Assembly: GCF_963678635.1 (NCBI RefSeq)
Contig: NC_087068.1
Coordinates: 28,398,318 to 28,462,317, forward strand
Length of the DNA: 64,000 bases
Direction of reading: 5' to 3'
DNA from: Symsagittifera roscoffensis
Taxonomy: Eukaryota; Xenacoelomorpha; Acoela; Convolutidae
Part shown: positions 1 to 10,443 of the stretch, piece after piece
Layout of the letters: each line of letters starts with the position of its first letter
Position numbering within the stretch: the first letter of the stretch is position 1
Notes under the pieces: model-generated
Seen by the model: the letters and a program-made list of their open reading frames with translations, nothing else
Databases searched by the model: none
What the model was told of the DNA's origin: nothing
Translations under genes and position numbers: made by a program

Positions 1-16
1 TACGAGCAGTCGTGTT
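1..16 (+). repeat. 3' tail of a HINE-like short repeat, cut by the window edge
   Basis: The first bases match the fixed 3' tail of the dominant repeat family (tacgagcagtc then gtgtt instead of cttgtt). The body of this copy lies left of the window. The sequence that follows is the same as the sequence following the complete copy that ends at 1387, so both belong to a duplicated unit. Confidence 0.75.
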
Positions 17-460
17 ACGTTTTAAAATTCATGATATTGAGGGTACAATACCCAAATTTGGCACTAGTATTTACCAACAAATAAGCAAAAACGAAAATTA
101 TCAAAATGGAATTAAAACATTTATGTAATTTTGTTTTTTTTAAGAGTCAACAAGGCTCTGATAAAATTTGAACCATCAAAAATTTTTTTAATGAGATTCG
201 AATCATAACTGTGAGGGTAAGATAATGTTATACCACGCAACATTGTTCGACAACTATTTGTGATACTTAATTTTGGGTACCGCGACAACTCGCACACAAA
301 TCGCCACAACACGCAGAATACACAAATCGCCACAAAAATTTATGAAGCTAATTGGAAGTTTTATATTCTCGGTATGAGGTCGTCGGTGGGCGCACTATGC
401 ACGCGTCGCCGCTTTGCGGCGATAACCACCTCTAAATTTCAATCTAAAAAGATATTCATT
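17..460 (+). repeat. Tandem duplication, copy A (second copy at 1388-1820)
   Basis: This stretch repeats at 1388-1820 with only scattered substitutions and one 7-base insertion in the second copy (near 1515). Both copies directly follow the 3' tail of the short HINE-like repeat, so the duplicated unit is about 1.37 kb and includes a whole HINE copy. It contains the left arm of the GACAACTCGC phrase element (about 280-345) and a small CGCCGC/GCGGCG hairpin near 408-423. The ORFs here are only mirror frames of the repeat; no gene is called. Confidence 0.8.
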
Positions 461-840
461 TCAATCTAAAAAGATATTTCATCCTTCATCAAAATTCAAA
501 AAAAACACGCGATAATGTTATTTTTACTATGAACGCGTATGCGGCGTTTTTTTGTGCCTCAAAAATTAACACAAAATCAAAAAAGTGACTAGACGCTAAT
601 TACATCTCCTTCTATCTTACATACCGTATGACATAACAAATTTTTGCTGAAAAAAATCTGAAAAAAATTTATATGGATTTTTTTAATCCGACCAATTTTT
701 TATTTTGAAAGACGAATTATAAAACATTTTTCTTTAAAAAAAGCCGTCAAAAACATAGGGCTTTGCTTTGATACAAACAATTTCGTTAAGTTTTGAAAAA
801 TGAATTGACAATGCAAAACAACCTGACAGAAAAAATTTTT

Positions 841-1387
841 ATTGTTCCGACTTTCGATACGAAAGTAACGGAATATTTGTGCTCCGGGTGGGTTTTTTTT
901 TCTTCAGACAAATTTCGACTTTTTAACTAGCCATTTTTGACGGAAGTTTTTTATATCATTCGAAAGCTATTGTTGCCCTGAGCTTAAATTTGAAAAGATA
1001 TTTCACCTGTGATCATTTTTCGTAAAGTTATGAGGGTTTAAAGATTGCCATTTTGACCAATTTGGGACAATTAACGCGCGATATAATTCGCGCTATTAAC
1101 GCGTAAGCGGAGATTTACTCCGTCTTAGAAATCGTTCCAAATTGGTTGAAAGAAGCTTATTTGCCATAATTGATTTGTTAACAGGGAGCGAAAACTTTTG
1201 TTTTGTACTTTATATGGCGTGTGGGGGGATGATTTTCAATTAAAAAAATTCAAATTTTAGAAAAAAACAAGTTTTTCATTTTTTTTATTTCATTTATTTT
1301 TTTTGTTGTTTATGTTATTACTGCTCCATAAACGTTAAAAGGCAGTCGGAATTTTCAGGGCTTCGCCCTGATACGAGCAGTCTTGTT
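841..1387 (+). repeat. HINE-like short repeat, full-length copy
   Basis: A reference copy of the family. It starts at attgttccgac, followed by the hairpin actttcgatacgaaagt. A CpG-rich core near 1075-1105 contains GCGCGA and TCGCGC as inverted halves. The 3' end has ggcagtcgga (the inverse of the start), the hairpin cagggcttcgccctg and the tail gatacgagcagtcttgtt. There is no ORF of note. The asymmetric inverted repeats (terminal on the left, subterminal on the right) plus a 3' hairpin are known features of non-autonomous Helentrons; assignment to that class is inference. Confidence 0.8.
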
Positions 1388-1820
1388 ACTTTTTAAAATT
1401 CATGATATTGAGGGTACAATACCCAAATTTGGCACTAGTATTTACCAACAAATAAGCAAAAACAAAAATTATCAAAATGAAATTAAAGCATTTATGTAAT
1501 TTTGTTTTTTTAAGAGTTTTTGTTGTCAACAAGGCTCTGATAAAATTTGAACCATCAAAATTTTTTTAATGAGATTCGAATCATAACTGTGAGGGTAAGA
1601 TAATGTTATACCACGCAACATTGTTCGACAACTATTTGTGATACTTAATTTTGGGTACCGCGACAACTCGCACACAAATTGCCACAACACGCATAATACA
1701 CAAAGCGCCACAAAAATTTTTGAAGCTAATTGGAAGTTTTATATTCTCGGTCTGAGGTCGTCGGTGGGCGCACTTTGCACGCGTCGCCGCTTTGCGGCGA
1801 TAACCATCTCTAAATTTTGT
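1388..1820 (+). repeat. Tandem duplication, copy B
   Basis: Second copy of the segment seen at 17-460. Identity is high until about the CGCCGC/GCGGCG hairpin near 1785-1800, after which the two copies part: here the sequence runs on into the core and right arm of the GCGAGTTGTC phrase element, while copy A runs into unrelated AT-rich sequence. Confidence 0.8.
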
Positions 1821-1960
1821 ATAAAGTCCTACCCTCTGTTGGCAAGCTTGCAACACCTTGGCGCGCCTGCGGCGGTGAGTATATTGCGAGTTGTCTTTTC
1901 ATGCGAGTTGTCGTTTATTGTGAGATGTCTTTTCTTGCGAGTTGTCGCATCACTTTAAGT
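1657..1960. mobile_element. Foldback element with GCGAGTTGTC phrase arms
   Basis: The left arm carries GACAACTCGC followed by CGCCAC/GCCACAA-type phrases. The right arm (about 1876-1945) carries three copies of GCGAGTTGTC and one GTGAGATGTC, i.e. the same phrase inverted. Both ends read GGTACC-like (1657 and about 1958). The centre holds GC-rich hairpins and, at 1825-1879, a core that recurs at 23808-23862 inside an element with different phrases. No coding capacity is seen. This is a non-autonomous foldback-type element by structure; the superfamily is unknown. Confidence 0.6.
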
Positions 1961-2066
1961 TTGGTACCGGATTAGTCAGTGGTGGGTGCATTATGCTACC
2001 AAAACTGTGTTCTGTTTTCTTTTGGTGCTTTTTTGCTCAAATTTAGACCAAAAACTAAAAATTTGA

Positions 2067-2192
2067 ACCAATTTTTCTCTACGCTGAAAATTTTTATGAA
2101 ATTTTAATCGAATCGCAACTAAAAGCGCATTGTAATGCAATGTAATGTTATACCCTGCAAGCTTGTTCGACAATTATTTGTGATATTTAATT
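2067..2192 (+). repeat. Degenerate third copy of the 150-265 / 1535-1645 module
   Basis: The order of words matches the module in the tandem duplication: gaaccaattttt, aattttaatcgaat, aatgttatacc, ttgttcgacaa, tatttgtgat, ttaatttt. Divergence is much higher than between copies A and B, so it is an older copy. It is followed by repeated gttctgttttcttttgg words at about 2022 and 2240. No gene is seen in 1960-2790. Confidence 0.5.
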
Positions 2193-2793
2193 TTAGTACA
2201 GGATTGTTCTGTGGTCGGTACAATATGGTACCAAAAATGTGTTCTGTTTTCTTTTGGTTAATTGCCTATGTTGATTATGAACTTAATTGCATAATTGTTA
2301 TTTGAAAAGTTCTTTCTACTTGGTTTAGTGTTGACTGAAAGAGCTCGCAGTTATCGCTACCGGCTTGGACCAAAAACGTGTTTTCTTTTGACTAATTTTT
2401 TTTACTTTGAAAAATAACTTCAATTAAGTACGCTTTTCTGGATCTACAACAGCAAAAAAAAAACAATAAAAACAACTGCCTTGTGACGAAATTTTTTGAT
2501 AAAAAATATCAAATTGCATGTGATTTTGCATATTTTATAAATACAATTAGGATCCACACAAGTTAGCTGCAATCTTTTATTACTTCTCATTATCTTAAAA
2601 ATACTGTAGTTGGTTCAATTGATTTGATTTTCCCGCCCTAGGCTCGCTCAACCTAATAAACTAAAAATAAGTCCTGCGTATTTAATGTAAAAGTTAAACT
2701 AAAGGCTAATTTCATTGCCCCATTTTTTCTATCGAATATTTCATTTATGTTATTTTAGCAAATTTTGCGCTCTCTCAGATAAAAGTTTCTGAT

Positions 2794-2962
2794 CTACTCT
2801 CCAGGTCTGATTTTTTTTGCTAGTTTGTGACGCCTTTGTTCGATTTTTCCAAATGTCCTTTAACGCCGCCTCATTAAAAATTTTCAGATAAAAACAAAAA
2901 ACTTACTTTGGAATGTGGAGAAATAATAGGAATTTACTATAGGTAGACAAGTCTGATAGCAT
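2794..2962 (-). CDS. Possible two-exon small protein (39 aa), unrecognised
   Basis: On the minus strand an ATG at 2962 opens a frame that ends at a canonical donor (CCAAA|gtaagt, exon 2962-2907). After a 49-base intron it continues in the correct phase from 2857 (ttaaag|G) to a TAG at 2794. The C-terminus is strongly basic (FGKIEQRRHKLAKKIRPGE). The acceptor has a poor pyrimidine tract and no AATAAA was seen nearby. An upstream exon is possible because the frame is open further 5'. With AT-rich DNA and such short exons, chance is a serious alternative. Confidence 0.2.
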
Positions 2963-3097
2963 TTCTAACTCAAAAATTCCAATTAGAGAGCTAAATTTTG
3001 CGTCTAGTAACTTATTATTATGAGAAAATGGCTTGGCCCAATTCACTTTATGTATAATATACCATACCAGCAAATTCAACTGAACTGAGATTGAGTA

Positions 3098-3463
3098 ATA
3101 AGACTACTCGTACAACAGGGTGAAGCACCGATTGTTCCGTCTGCACTTTAAAGCCAATTTAGAAAATTTGATAAAATATTCGAAAGAAAGAAAAAAAGGC
3201 ATGTAGAGTACACAAAGATGTATATATGCAATATATCGCAAGTTCAGTAGCCCAAATTGGCCAAATTAGCAGTTTTTTCTTTTTACATAACCCCCATCAT
3301 ATCAAATGTGACTTTTTTTCTTACATTTGAGCTCCGAAAAATATTTTTTTTTCAGATTGAATGTAAAAAGTTTGCTCAGAACCATTCGTTAAAAATTCGA
3401 AATCTGACTGAATAAAAAACCACCCCAAGCACAAATGTTCCGTGCTTTCTTCAAAAGTCGAAG
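3098..3463 (-). repeat. HINE-like short repeat, minus strand, internally shortened
   Basis: Read on the minus strand it runs from the cgaagactttt-like 5' end (about 3463), through the gtgcttggggtgg box (3420-3435), to the subterminal gcagacggaacaat, a damaged hairpin and a tail related to tacgagtagtctt near 3098. At about 365 bases it lacks most of the middle, including the CpG-rich core. Confidence 0.6.
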
Positions 3464-4199
3464 CGATAACAGTTTTGAATAATTACGCACATGATACCCT
3501 AAATAGAACTCGACTCACTTTTATGCATTTTGCGGGATACCGCTGTTAACCCTTTTGTTTAAAACACCTGGAGCCTTTTCTGGTATATAATTAAAAATTT
3601 TAATTTGCGAAAATTTTTCTTGCCCTGGCAACAAAAGTGCAAATTACCCCATCGATGAAACTATTTATATCACAAAATTTTAGCTCTGAGAAGTGCTATA
3701 CAAAAAAATAGCTTCTGAAGCAAGTACCAATAAGGAAGACAAATGAGTAGCTTCTGAATTTAAGCGACTGAAATTAAAAGTTAATTCAGCTTTCTCTAGT
3801 TTTGCCTTATGGTACTAAAATATTTCCCCTCAAAAACATTTAAATAGTTGTTAGTAATAAAACAGAAAAACTAAAACTGCGAAAATTAGAATGATGGAAT
3901 GAATTTTTGCACTTCCTGTAGAAATGGAAAACAAATAATCTTTTGTACTCATTCGCGGATTTTTTTGTTGTTGCATAAGACCCTCTTGTTAGAAATCAAT
4001 ATTGAAAAAGACAATCGGCGGGTTTATCTGGCGGATTGTTTTTCATTTATTTCTCATTCACGTTTACAAATGACTTTCTTACCATCCCTAAAAGTGAAAA
4101 TGAATATACATTTATAAAAAAGAACCCAGCTCACGGAAAGGTCATCACAAGTAACTCTTCCTCTTTTTGGTTATAACTTTTTTATTCACGTTTTAACCT

Positions 4200-4303
4200 T
4201 GGTTATCACGTGATCACATGTTTACCTGCTGTTCGCTTTCCCTTTTGAACATTGAATATTTCACTTTACTTTCTTTCACTCTCTTTTGTTCAACTGTCGC
4301 CGG
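4200..4303 (+). promoter_or_regulatory. Candidate promoter / 5' leader with ATCACGTGAT palindrome
   Basis: A perfect 10-base palindrome ATCACGTGAT (4205-4214) containing the E-box CACGTG lies about 90 bases before the candidate start codon at 4304. It is followed by a CT-rich leader. E-boxes bind bHLH factors in animals; use here is inferred from position only. Confidence 0.25.
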
Positions 4304-5246
4304 ATGAATTATTCTGATTTTCCTGTTTATGACCTAGAAGAGGAAGAGGAGCTTCTTCAGTTAAGACTTGGATCAATTTTAAGTAGATATTGCTCATTAT
4401 AGCATCAGTCTTACCGTTGTATTTAGAAAGATTTGTATTCGCGACTTGAAGGGCTGAACGACCTGTAATTTAAGCTCAAAATTTAGAAGAAGAAAAAGAA
4501 AGTCGTAAAACTAAATCTTTTAGAAATGTTTTAGTCTATAATTCTAGTTTTTTTTTGTTGTGCAATGTTTATTACTAATGGGCAGATAAAACCAAACTTT
4601 AGCGAGTTTGGTACCTGGTACTCTTTGGAATCTATCTGAAAAAAAAATTAATTCAAAGTATTGATCAAATTAAGCTGCAAAGCCAAAGCTCATTGTTTTA
4701 GTCAAAAGAAACAAAAAAGCCAGAGCACCAGCGTACCAGGGTTGAAATTTTGTGTAGAATTTTTTTAAAAGTCAAAACCAGCTTTTTTTGAATCAATTCA
4801 AAAATATAATCACTTATTTTGTTTAGTCCTCAGTTAGTTAGGCTAGATATATGCGAAATAAACGGAGCTAGTTTTTGCTATTTTCCAGCAAATTCTGACG
4901 TAAACTGTCGAAAATTAAGAATAAATCAAACAATATAAGAAATGATCATGTTTCTATTTCAGATTTCAAAAGACATTTTCTAGATTATCAGGGGTAAAAA
5001 ATTATAACAAGCTACCTGAAAGCTTGTAATTTCTTATTCCTGGAAAATACAGATCAATATGCCGAACTTTTTATCAACTGCTGTTACCAAGTCCGTTGGA
5101 TTCAAGCCCTCACAGTCATGGTAAGTGAACCAATTTTAAATTTTATAGCAATTCTTATGAGGGTAGAAGAATTGCTATAAATGCGTCTAGAAAAAAATTG
5201 TTTTGACTCATCACCTCTTTTTTTTGGTCCATTGCCACAGAATTGA
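4304..5246 (+). CDS. Possible three-exon small protein (50 aa), unrecognised
   Basis: Exon 1 (4304-4382) starts at an ATG and encodes MNYSDFPVYDLEEEEELLQL and six further residues, with an acidic cluster; its donor is A|gtagat. Exon 2 (5053-5120) is bounded by aaatacag and a strong ATG|gtaagt donor, is free of stops in all frames, and in the matching phase reads QYAELFINCCYQVRWIQALT. Exon 3 begins at 5241 after ttgccacag; the stop TGA follows one codon later, and an AATAAA lies at 5328-5333. If a weaker acceptor a few bases on (ttgag or gagaag) is used instead, the frame continues for about 35 codons and runs over the AATAAA. Phases agree across the junctions. I do not recognise the protein. 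Confidence 0.35.
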
Positions 5247-5327
5247 GAAGGATCATTGGATTAGCCGGCAGTTTTCACGCGACGTTAAACCACAGACAAA
5301 CGTGAGATGGTTCGAGGGATACAACAA

Positions 5328-5333
5328 AATAAA
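5328..5333 (+). terminator. AATAAA polyadenylation signal
   Basis: Canonical hexamer about 80 bases after the predicted stop at 5246, in a position expected for the 3' end of the 4304-5246 candidate. The hexamer is common in AT-rich DNA, so it is weak support alone. Confidence 0.3.
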
Positions 5334-5530
5334 GCTTTTGAGGTTGTAGTCTAGTTTGAGCCACAAAATCTTCCGAAAAAATCATCTATGTCCACAAAAA
5401 CGGTTTTTAGAGCAAATGGAGAAAAATGTTAAGAAATGAAATTGAAGTCACTCAATGAAGTTAAGACTAGCGCGACCAAGAATACTTTTAAAGAAAGAAA
5501 TTATAAATTTTTCTTAATTTTCGAACAAAC

Positions 5531-5544
5531 CCCAGTTTTCTCTG

Positions 5545-5597
<53 letters not shown>

Positions 5598-5599
5598 CC

Positions 5600-5638
<39 letters not shown>
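5531..5638 (+). repeat. (TC)n microsatellite
   Basis: About 105 bases of nearly uninterrupted CT dinucleotides with a few T insertions. Open frames across it on both strands (Ser-Leu or Arg-Glu repeats) are artefacts of the repeat. Confidence 0.97.
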
Positions 5639-5639
5639 C

Positions 5640-7700
5640 TTCCTGTCTCCTATACTTCTGTTTTCTCTCAAGAAAAAGAGAACAGAAGTATTTTAAAAAT
5701 ATATCTTTTTGGATCAAACTTCTCAAAAAATGACTAAGCTCGGAACATTCTAAGCTACGTACAGAGCCACCGACAATGTAAACCTCATGTTTTTGAGGAG
5801 TACAATATCCGATGTAACATTGGTTCTTTCTATGTTAATTACAAGGTTAATTACTAGGTTAATTACAGGCACGATAAAATGAATTTTGCTGAAGTGCAAC
5901 TTTTTTTTATAGGTTTAACTACAGATTTTACTCTTTGTCAATACATCAGAATAACGTGAATTACATCGAAATTACCTAAAAATTGCATAAGAACAGTCAC
6001 AATCTGTTGTTATGTTGCATAACTGTATTTTTTTTTTGGCCTGTTGGAAAGGTAATTTGTTTTTCGGCTTATTTTCCTTTCAGTTTTTTGGAACATCACC
6101 GCTTTTTTAGTTGTTAAATGTTAGGTGGATATTGTTTTAAAAAACTTTTGTGTATAGCCAGACTAAAGCTTGAAAATGGAATAATGCTTAAAGGTATTTC
6201 TTCTGAGCAAGTAAAAACACAATCAAATTGAAAACTTACAAATCCCAAATGATCAAATTAAAACTTCTATTCGAAAATTTTTGGTTTGTTTGTTGACAGA
6301 TGATTAAGTTTTGATTGAAAATTACTTTTTGAATCAATGAGAAATTTCATCAGAAGCTATGTTTTCGATAAACTCTTCAAATTTGGTCGAACTAACACAG
6401 AGTTTGCCAAAAACGGACTGTTTTTTTTTTTATAAACAAAAGAGAAGGTTTCTTTCCAATTGATTCAGTTTTACTGCTGTTGTAAAGCGACGTTAAAAAT
6501 ATACAAAAAAAGTTTCAAAAAAAGAGTTGAAAAATTTAGAAAAAATTAAAGGGAACATGAAACTTTCGAATTAATGTCCTGATATGACAGTGATGTCCTC
6601 ATCAAAATTTCAAGCAAAAAAATTTTAAGTTTCGAAATGTAAATCAAATCTACTTTGATTGAAAGTTTCAACAACTTAAAAATTTTCAGTTTGCTTGAAA
6701 GCTTACCATTTTGAACAAATGATATGGTTAAAGTTTCTGTTATAAAGTTTCACTAAATTATTTCAAATACTAGTGAAGGATTACATTGAGTGAAGGATTA
6801 CATTATTTGTTTTTCAGATTGCTTGTTTCGTTTGGCATAAGAACAAAAAAAATAATTTTTTCCTCCTTTTTTAGCGTCAAAATACGGTAAACATTTTTGT
6901 TTTTGATAAAAAAATAGTCTGTTTTAGATCATTTCTGATAAAATGTAGTATTTCGAAGTCTTGGCAGAACTGAGCAAAACACTTGGCTAAAATAAAGGTA
7001 AGTTAATTTCATAGATAAAACATTTTGTTGCAAGTAATTTTTTACTCTAAAAACCTATGAGACTTTCGAAACACCTTGTCATTTTTCAAACAAAAAATCA
7101 AACTTCGCTAAGGAAATTTGAAAAGATCAAGCTTGAAATGTTTTAGGATGAAATGACTAAATATTCGCAAAACAGTTGAAATAAAAAAATTGTAGAAAAT
7201 TCAAAGAGTTTTATTTCAGATGTAAATTTTTCATCAAATTGAATGTTTTGGTATTTACGGTAAATTTCTTTACCTCGTAGTTTATTTGAAATATTTTTTT
7301 ATGATTAATATATTCTTTTTTTTCAAACTCATTCACAAAACTAATTCTCAACATACTCATAAACGTAAGCAGGTGTTTTCGCATGAAAAACTTTGTTTTT
7401 CATTCCCTTCTAATGCTTGATCTCTGTTTATCTGATCTTTTTTAGAATGCTGACCAGACAAAAAAAAGGTCATTATTTATTACAAAGGGAGCGTCCTTTG
7501 TGGCAGAATCCGCTTACAGTTCACAAAATACAAAGTTTGGCCTCGCAATGCAATAGTACGGTCAATTTGATACTGTACTCATCATCAGTATTTTCAGTTC
7601 CACTTTTACATTTTTAAATTATTAATAACAAAATATTTGTAGCATAGGTCCAAATTCATCCTACTTTTTCACATTTTTTCTCATGTAAAACAGCGAAATT
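5640..7700. other. Anonymous AT-rich DNA, no gene seen
   Basis: No long or well-bounded frame and no repeat from the families described here. An isolated gtaagt near 6998 follows AAATAAAG, but I see no convincing exon before it. Confidence 0.6.
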
Positions 7701-7710
7701 GAACTAGCTT

Positions 7711-8525
7711 CCCGGGTTGACCAAAAATGCTTATCATACAATTCTCATAAATGGGAATTTTCTTTTCATACAATTCCATACATTTCCATACGTACAGAAA
7801 ATTGTATGAAATCTCTATAATAAACCTTTTCCCATAATGGAAATTGTATGATAGGGGTTTTCTCCATAAACCAAAAAGTTGGTATTTGTTGCTATATTTA
7901 TTTTCTGACAAATTTTCGGTTGTGTTTGCAACCGAGCACAAGTGACAAAGACCTTGGTTACTCAAAGCAACAAAGGTTGGACGGTCTTGCGTTTACAATG
8001 CATGAAAAACGACCTAAATTGTCTTAGAGCTATCTTTCACAAATTATATAAGAAAAGTAACAAACTTTTGATTTTTGGCAAAAGTTTTCAATGATGATTA
8101 TTTTAAATTTTCGAAATTTGAAATTATCAGACCTTGATCAAGGCATACAAAAACACGCCATACAAAAGAAATAGGAATTTTCGGTGTTTTTGAGAAAAAA
8201 AAATTAAGTGGAAAGAAAAAAAAGCCATTATTATCGTATCTAGGACTACGTTATGCACACAAAAAATTAAATTTAATAAAAGTTTTTGGGGCAAGTTTTC
8301 AAAATTACTACTGAAAAATTTTTGTGCCGTATATGGAAATTGTATGGTAAGCCTTTTTCTTCAAAAAAGTTTGAAATCAGTCTGTTCAACTGTTCTCAAA
8401 AAGCCGCAGAAATGGTTTGTTTTTTTTCTATTATTTTTCGAAAATGTAAGAAAATTGTATGACAAGTATTTTCTCCATACACTTGATGTATGGAATTGTA
8501 TGATAATGATTTTTGTCAACCCGGG
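7711..8525. mobile_element. Foldback element with AATTGTATGA phrases and CCCGGGTTGAC ends
   Basis: The left end reads cccgggttgaccaaaaatgc then ttatcatacaattc. The complement of the right end reads cccgggttgacaaaaatcat then tatcatacaattcc, so the terminal inverted repeat is about 40 bases with few mismatches. Seven copies of TCATACAATT or its inverse AATTGTATGA are spread through both flanks (near 7732, 7768, 7800, 7839, 8336, 8451, 8491). The middle has no coding capacity. No clear target-site duplication was found. Confidence 0.7.
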
Positions 8526-10066
8526 TTTCTTGTGTTTAAGTAAACTAACTTCAAAAACATTTTGAATTATTTGTTCACGACCCAACGAAACTAGAAAATG
8601 GGATAAGATGTAAAAAAGTATCAACTGGTTAGAGCATTATTGATTCTTTCTCCTTCCTTATCTGCAAATCGGAGCGAGTTACGTAAATTTAACGAACTGT
8701 GCGCAGAATTTATGTATAATCATTCGATAAAGGTCAAACTGCCTGTACGCTTTCATGCATTTTATGGAGCTTTTATTGCTTGCATTTAAAGACACATTTT
8801 TTCATCCATTTGACATTGCGTAACGATTTTCATTGCGTTAATTTTCTGTTTTCCGCTACAAAAAAAAAACGTTTATTTCTTTTTCTTTTTTCAATCCGCC
8901 ATATTGTTTTACCGAAAATTTTCTCTTCTATGTATAGTTTCTATGATCAATTACCGAACATTTTTTAAACGGAAAACCGCCTTAAAACCAGTTCCATTCA
9001 AATGACCGAGCTAACGTTATCTGGAACTCCATTAAAAACTCTTGCCATTTAACTTTGCTATAATTTACATTTTGATGGAATCAACAAAATAAGATGTAAG
9101 TTGATATCATCATCGGCTTTTGTGGGTGATTTAAATCTACTTAGCATTTATTTGCTCTTTAAGCTGAATCAAGTACTCAATTTTATAAAACTCAATTTTT
9201 TCGAAACTCCCTTCGAGAAAGATTGCAGATTCTGAAATCCCGCAAGTCAGACACCTCGGCGAGTTTTTTAGAAGAAATTCCCAGCATTTCTTGAAGTCCT
9301 CCACCATAAAGCTCCCATCAAAAAGCCCCCATAAAACCCATGGTTCTCCCAGTATTTATCATAAAAACTGATGAGATTTTCACAAAATTTTTTTTAAATT
9401 TTCGTTTAAAATTATCTCTAGATTCCAGAGTAATTTCTACAGAAAACAAGAATAGCCGATTACTGTGCAACGAACACGACGACTTCACATCTCATTTAGA
9501 CTGAAATACAGAAAATATAGACTAGTTTTTCTCGAGAACGATACAAACTTTTTGATTTATTTGAAATCCGAAGATAGGCTGTTAAAGCCGAAACTTGATA
9601 CCATCTTTGACTGCCTACTGGTTGATAAAAAAAATTGAAACACACCAATTACAAAATTTCAGTGGTCGAAGTTTTAATAACATCAGTCAATCAGTGTTCC
9701 TTGAACATAAATTGATGGTGTATAATCCCAGTTGAAAATTTTTTATTACTAGCGAGCTCGAAAGGTGGAAAATAATTAATCCTAGGTTGCTTCTTCCGAG
9801 ATTTTTAGGTACAATAACGAGCGCTTGCACAGCATTCAATTTTGGTATCAAAATGCCACAATTATTGTTTTAAGAGTTCTCAATTGCTGTCAAAGTGTTG
9901 TGGTAGATTGAAATTAACTTTAATTTTTTCAGAAAGCAGCGTTTTTTTAACATTGAAACGCTTATTTTTGTAAAAATTATTTTTTTTATCGAAAAAAAAA
10001 AACGATACAGTAGTTTTTTGATCGTTTTCGAAATTTCTGAAACTTTTCTGCCCCTGAGAAAACCAT
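8526..10066. other. Anonymous AT-rich DNA, no gene seen
   Basis: Nothing with coding or repeat structure that I can support. Confidence 0.6.
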
Positions 10067-10133
10067 GTTATATTTCTTTTATTCTTAGTAATAGTTATGA
10101 ATACATATCTTTATTTTATTTAAAAAAATGTAC

Positions 10134-10179
<46 letters not shown>

Positions 10180-10243
10180 TTTACATTTTTTTTAAAATAA
10201 AGATATGTATTTATAACTATTACAAGGAATAAAGAAATTTAAC
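10067..10243. repeat. Large AT palindrome around a (TA)n core, ending at the gap
   Basis: The arms 10067-10140 and 10175-10243 are inverted copies with few differences; both contain an atacatatctttattt-type stretch or its complement. They flank an uninterrupted TA run of 34 bases at 10141-10174. The right arm runs straight into the N block, so the palindrome may extend further. Confidence 0.85.
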
Positions 10244-10443
10244 NNNNNNNNNNNNNNNNNNNNNNNNNNNNNNNNNNNNNNNNNNNNNNNNNNNNNNNNN
10301 NNNNNNNNNNNNNNNNNNNNNNNNNNNNNNNNNNNNNNNNNNNNNNNNNNNNNNNNNNNNNNNNNNNNNNNNNNNNNNNNNNNNNNNNNNNNNNNNNNNN
10401 NNNNNNNNNNNNNNNNNNNNNNNNNNNNNNNNNNNNNNNNNNN
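10244..10443. other. Assembly gap (200 N)
   Basis: Exactly 200 N, probably a fixed-size placeholder. It starts where the palindrome arm would continue, so the break is probably caused by the hairpin. Confidence 0.98.

Noticed and set aside
5436-5726. Open frames of about 70-86 codons on both strands across the TC tract
   Set aside because: They are Ser-Leu and Arg-Glu strings produced by the dinucleotide repeat.
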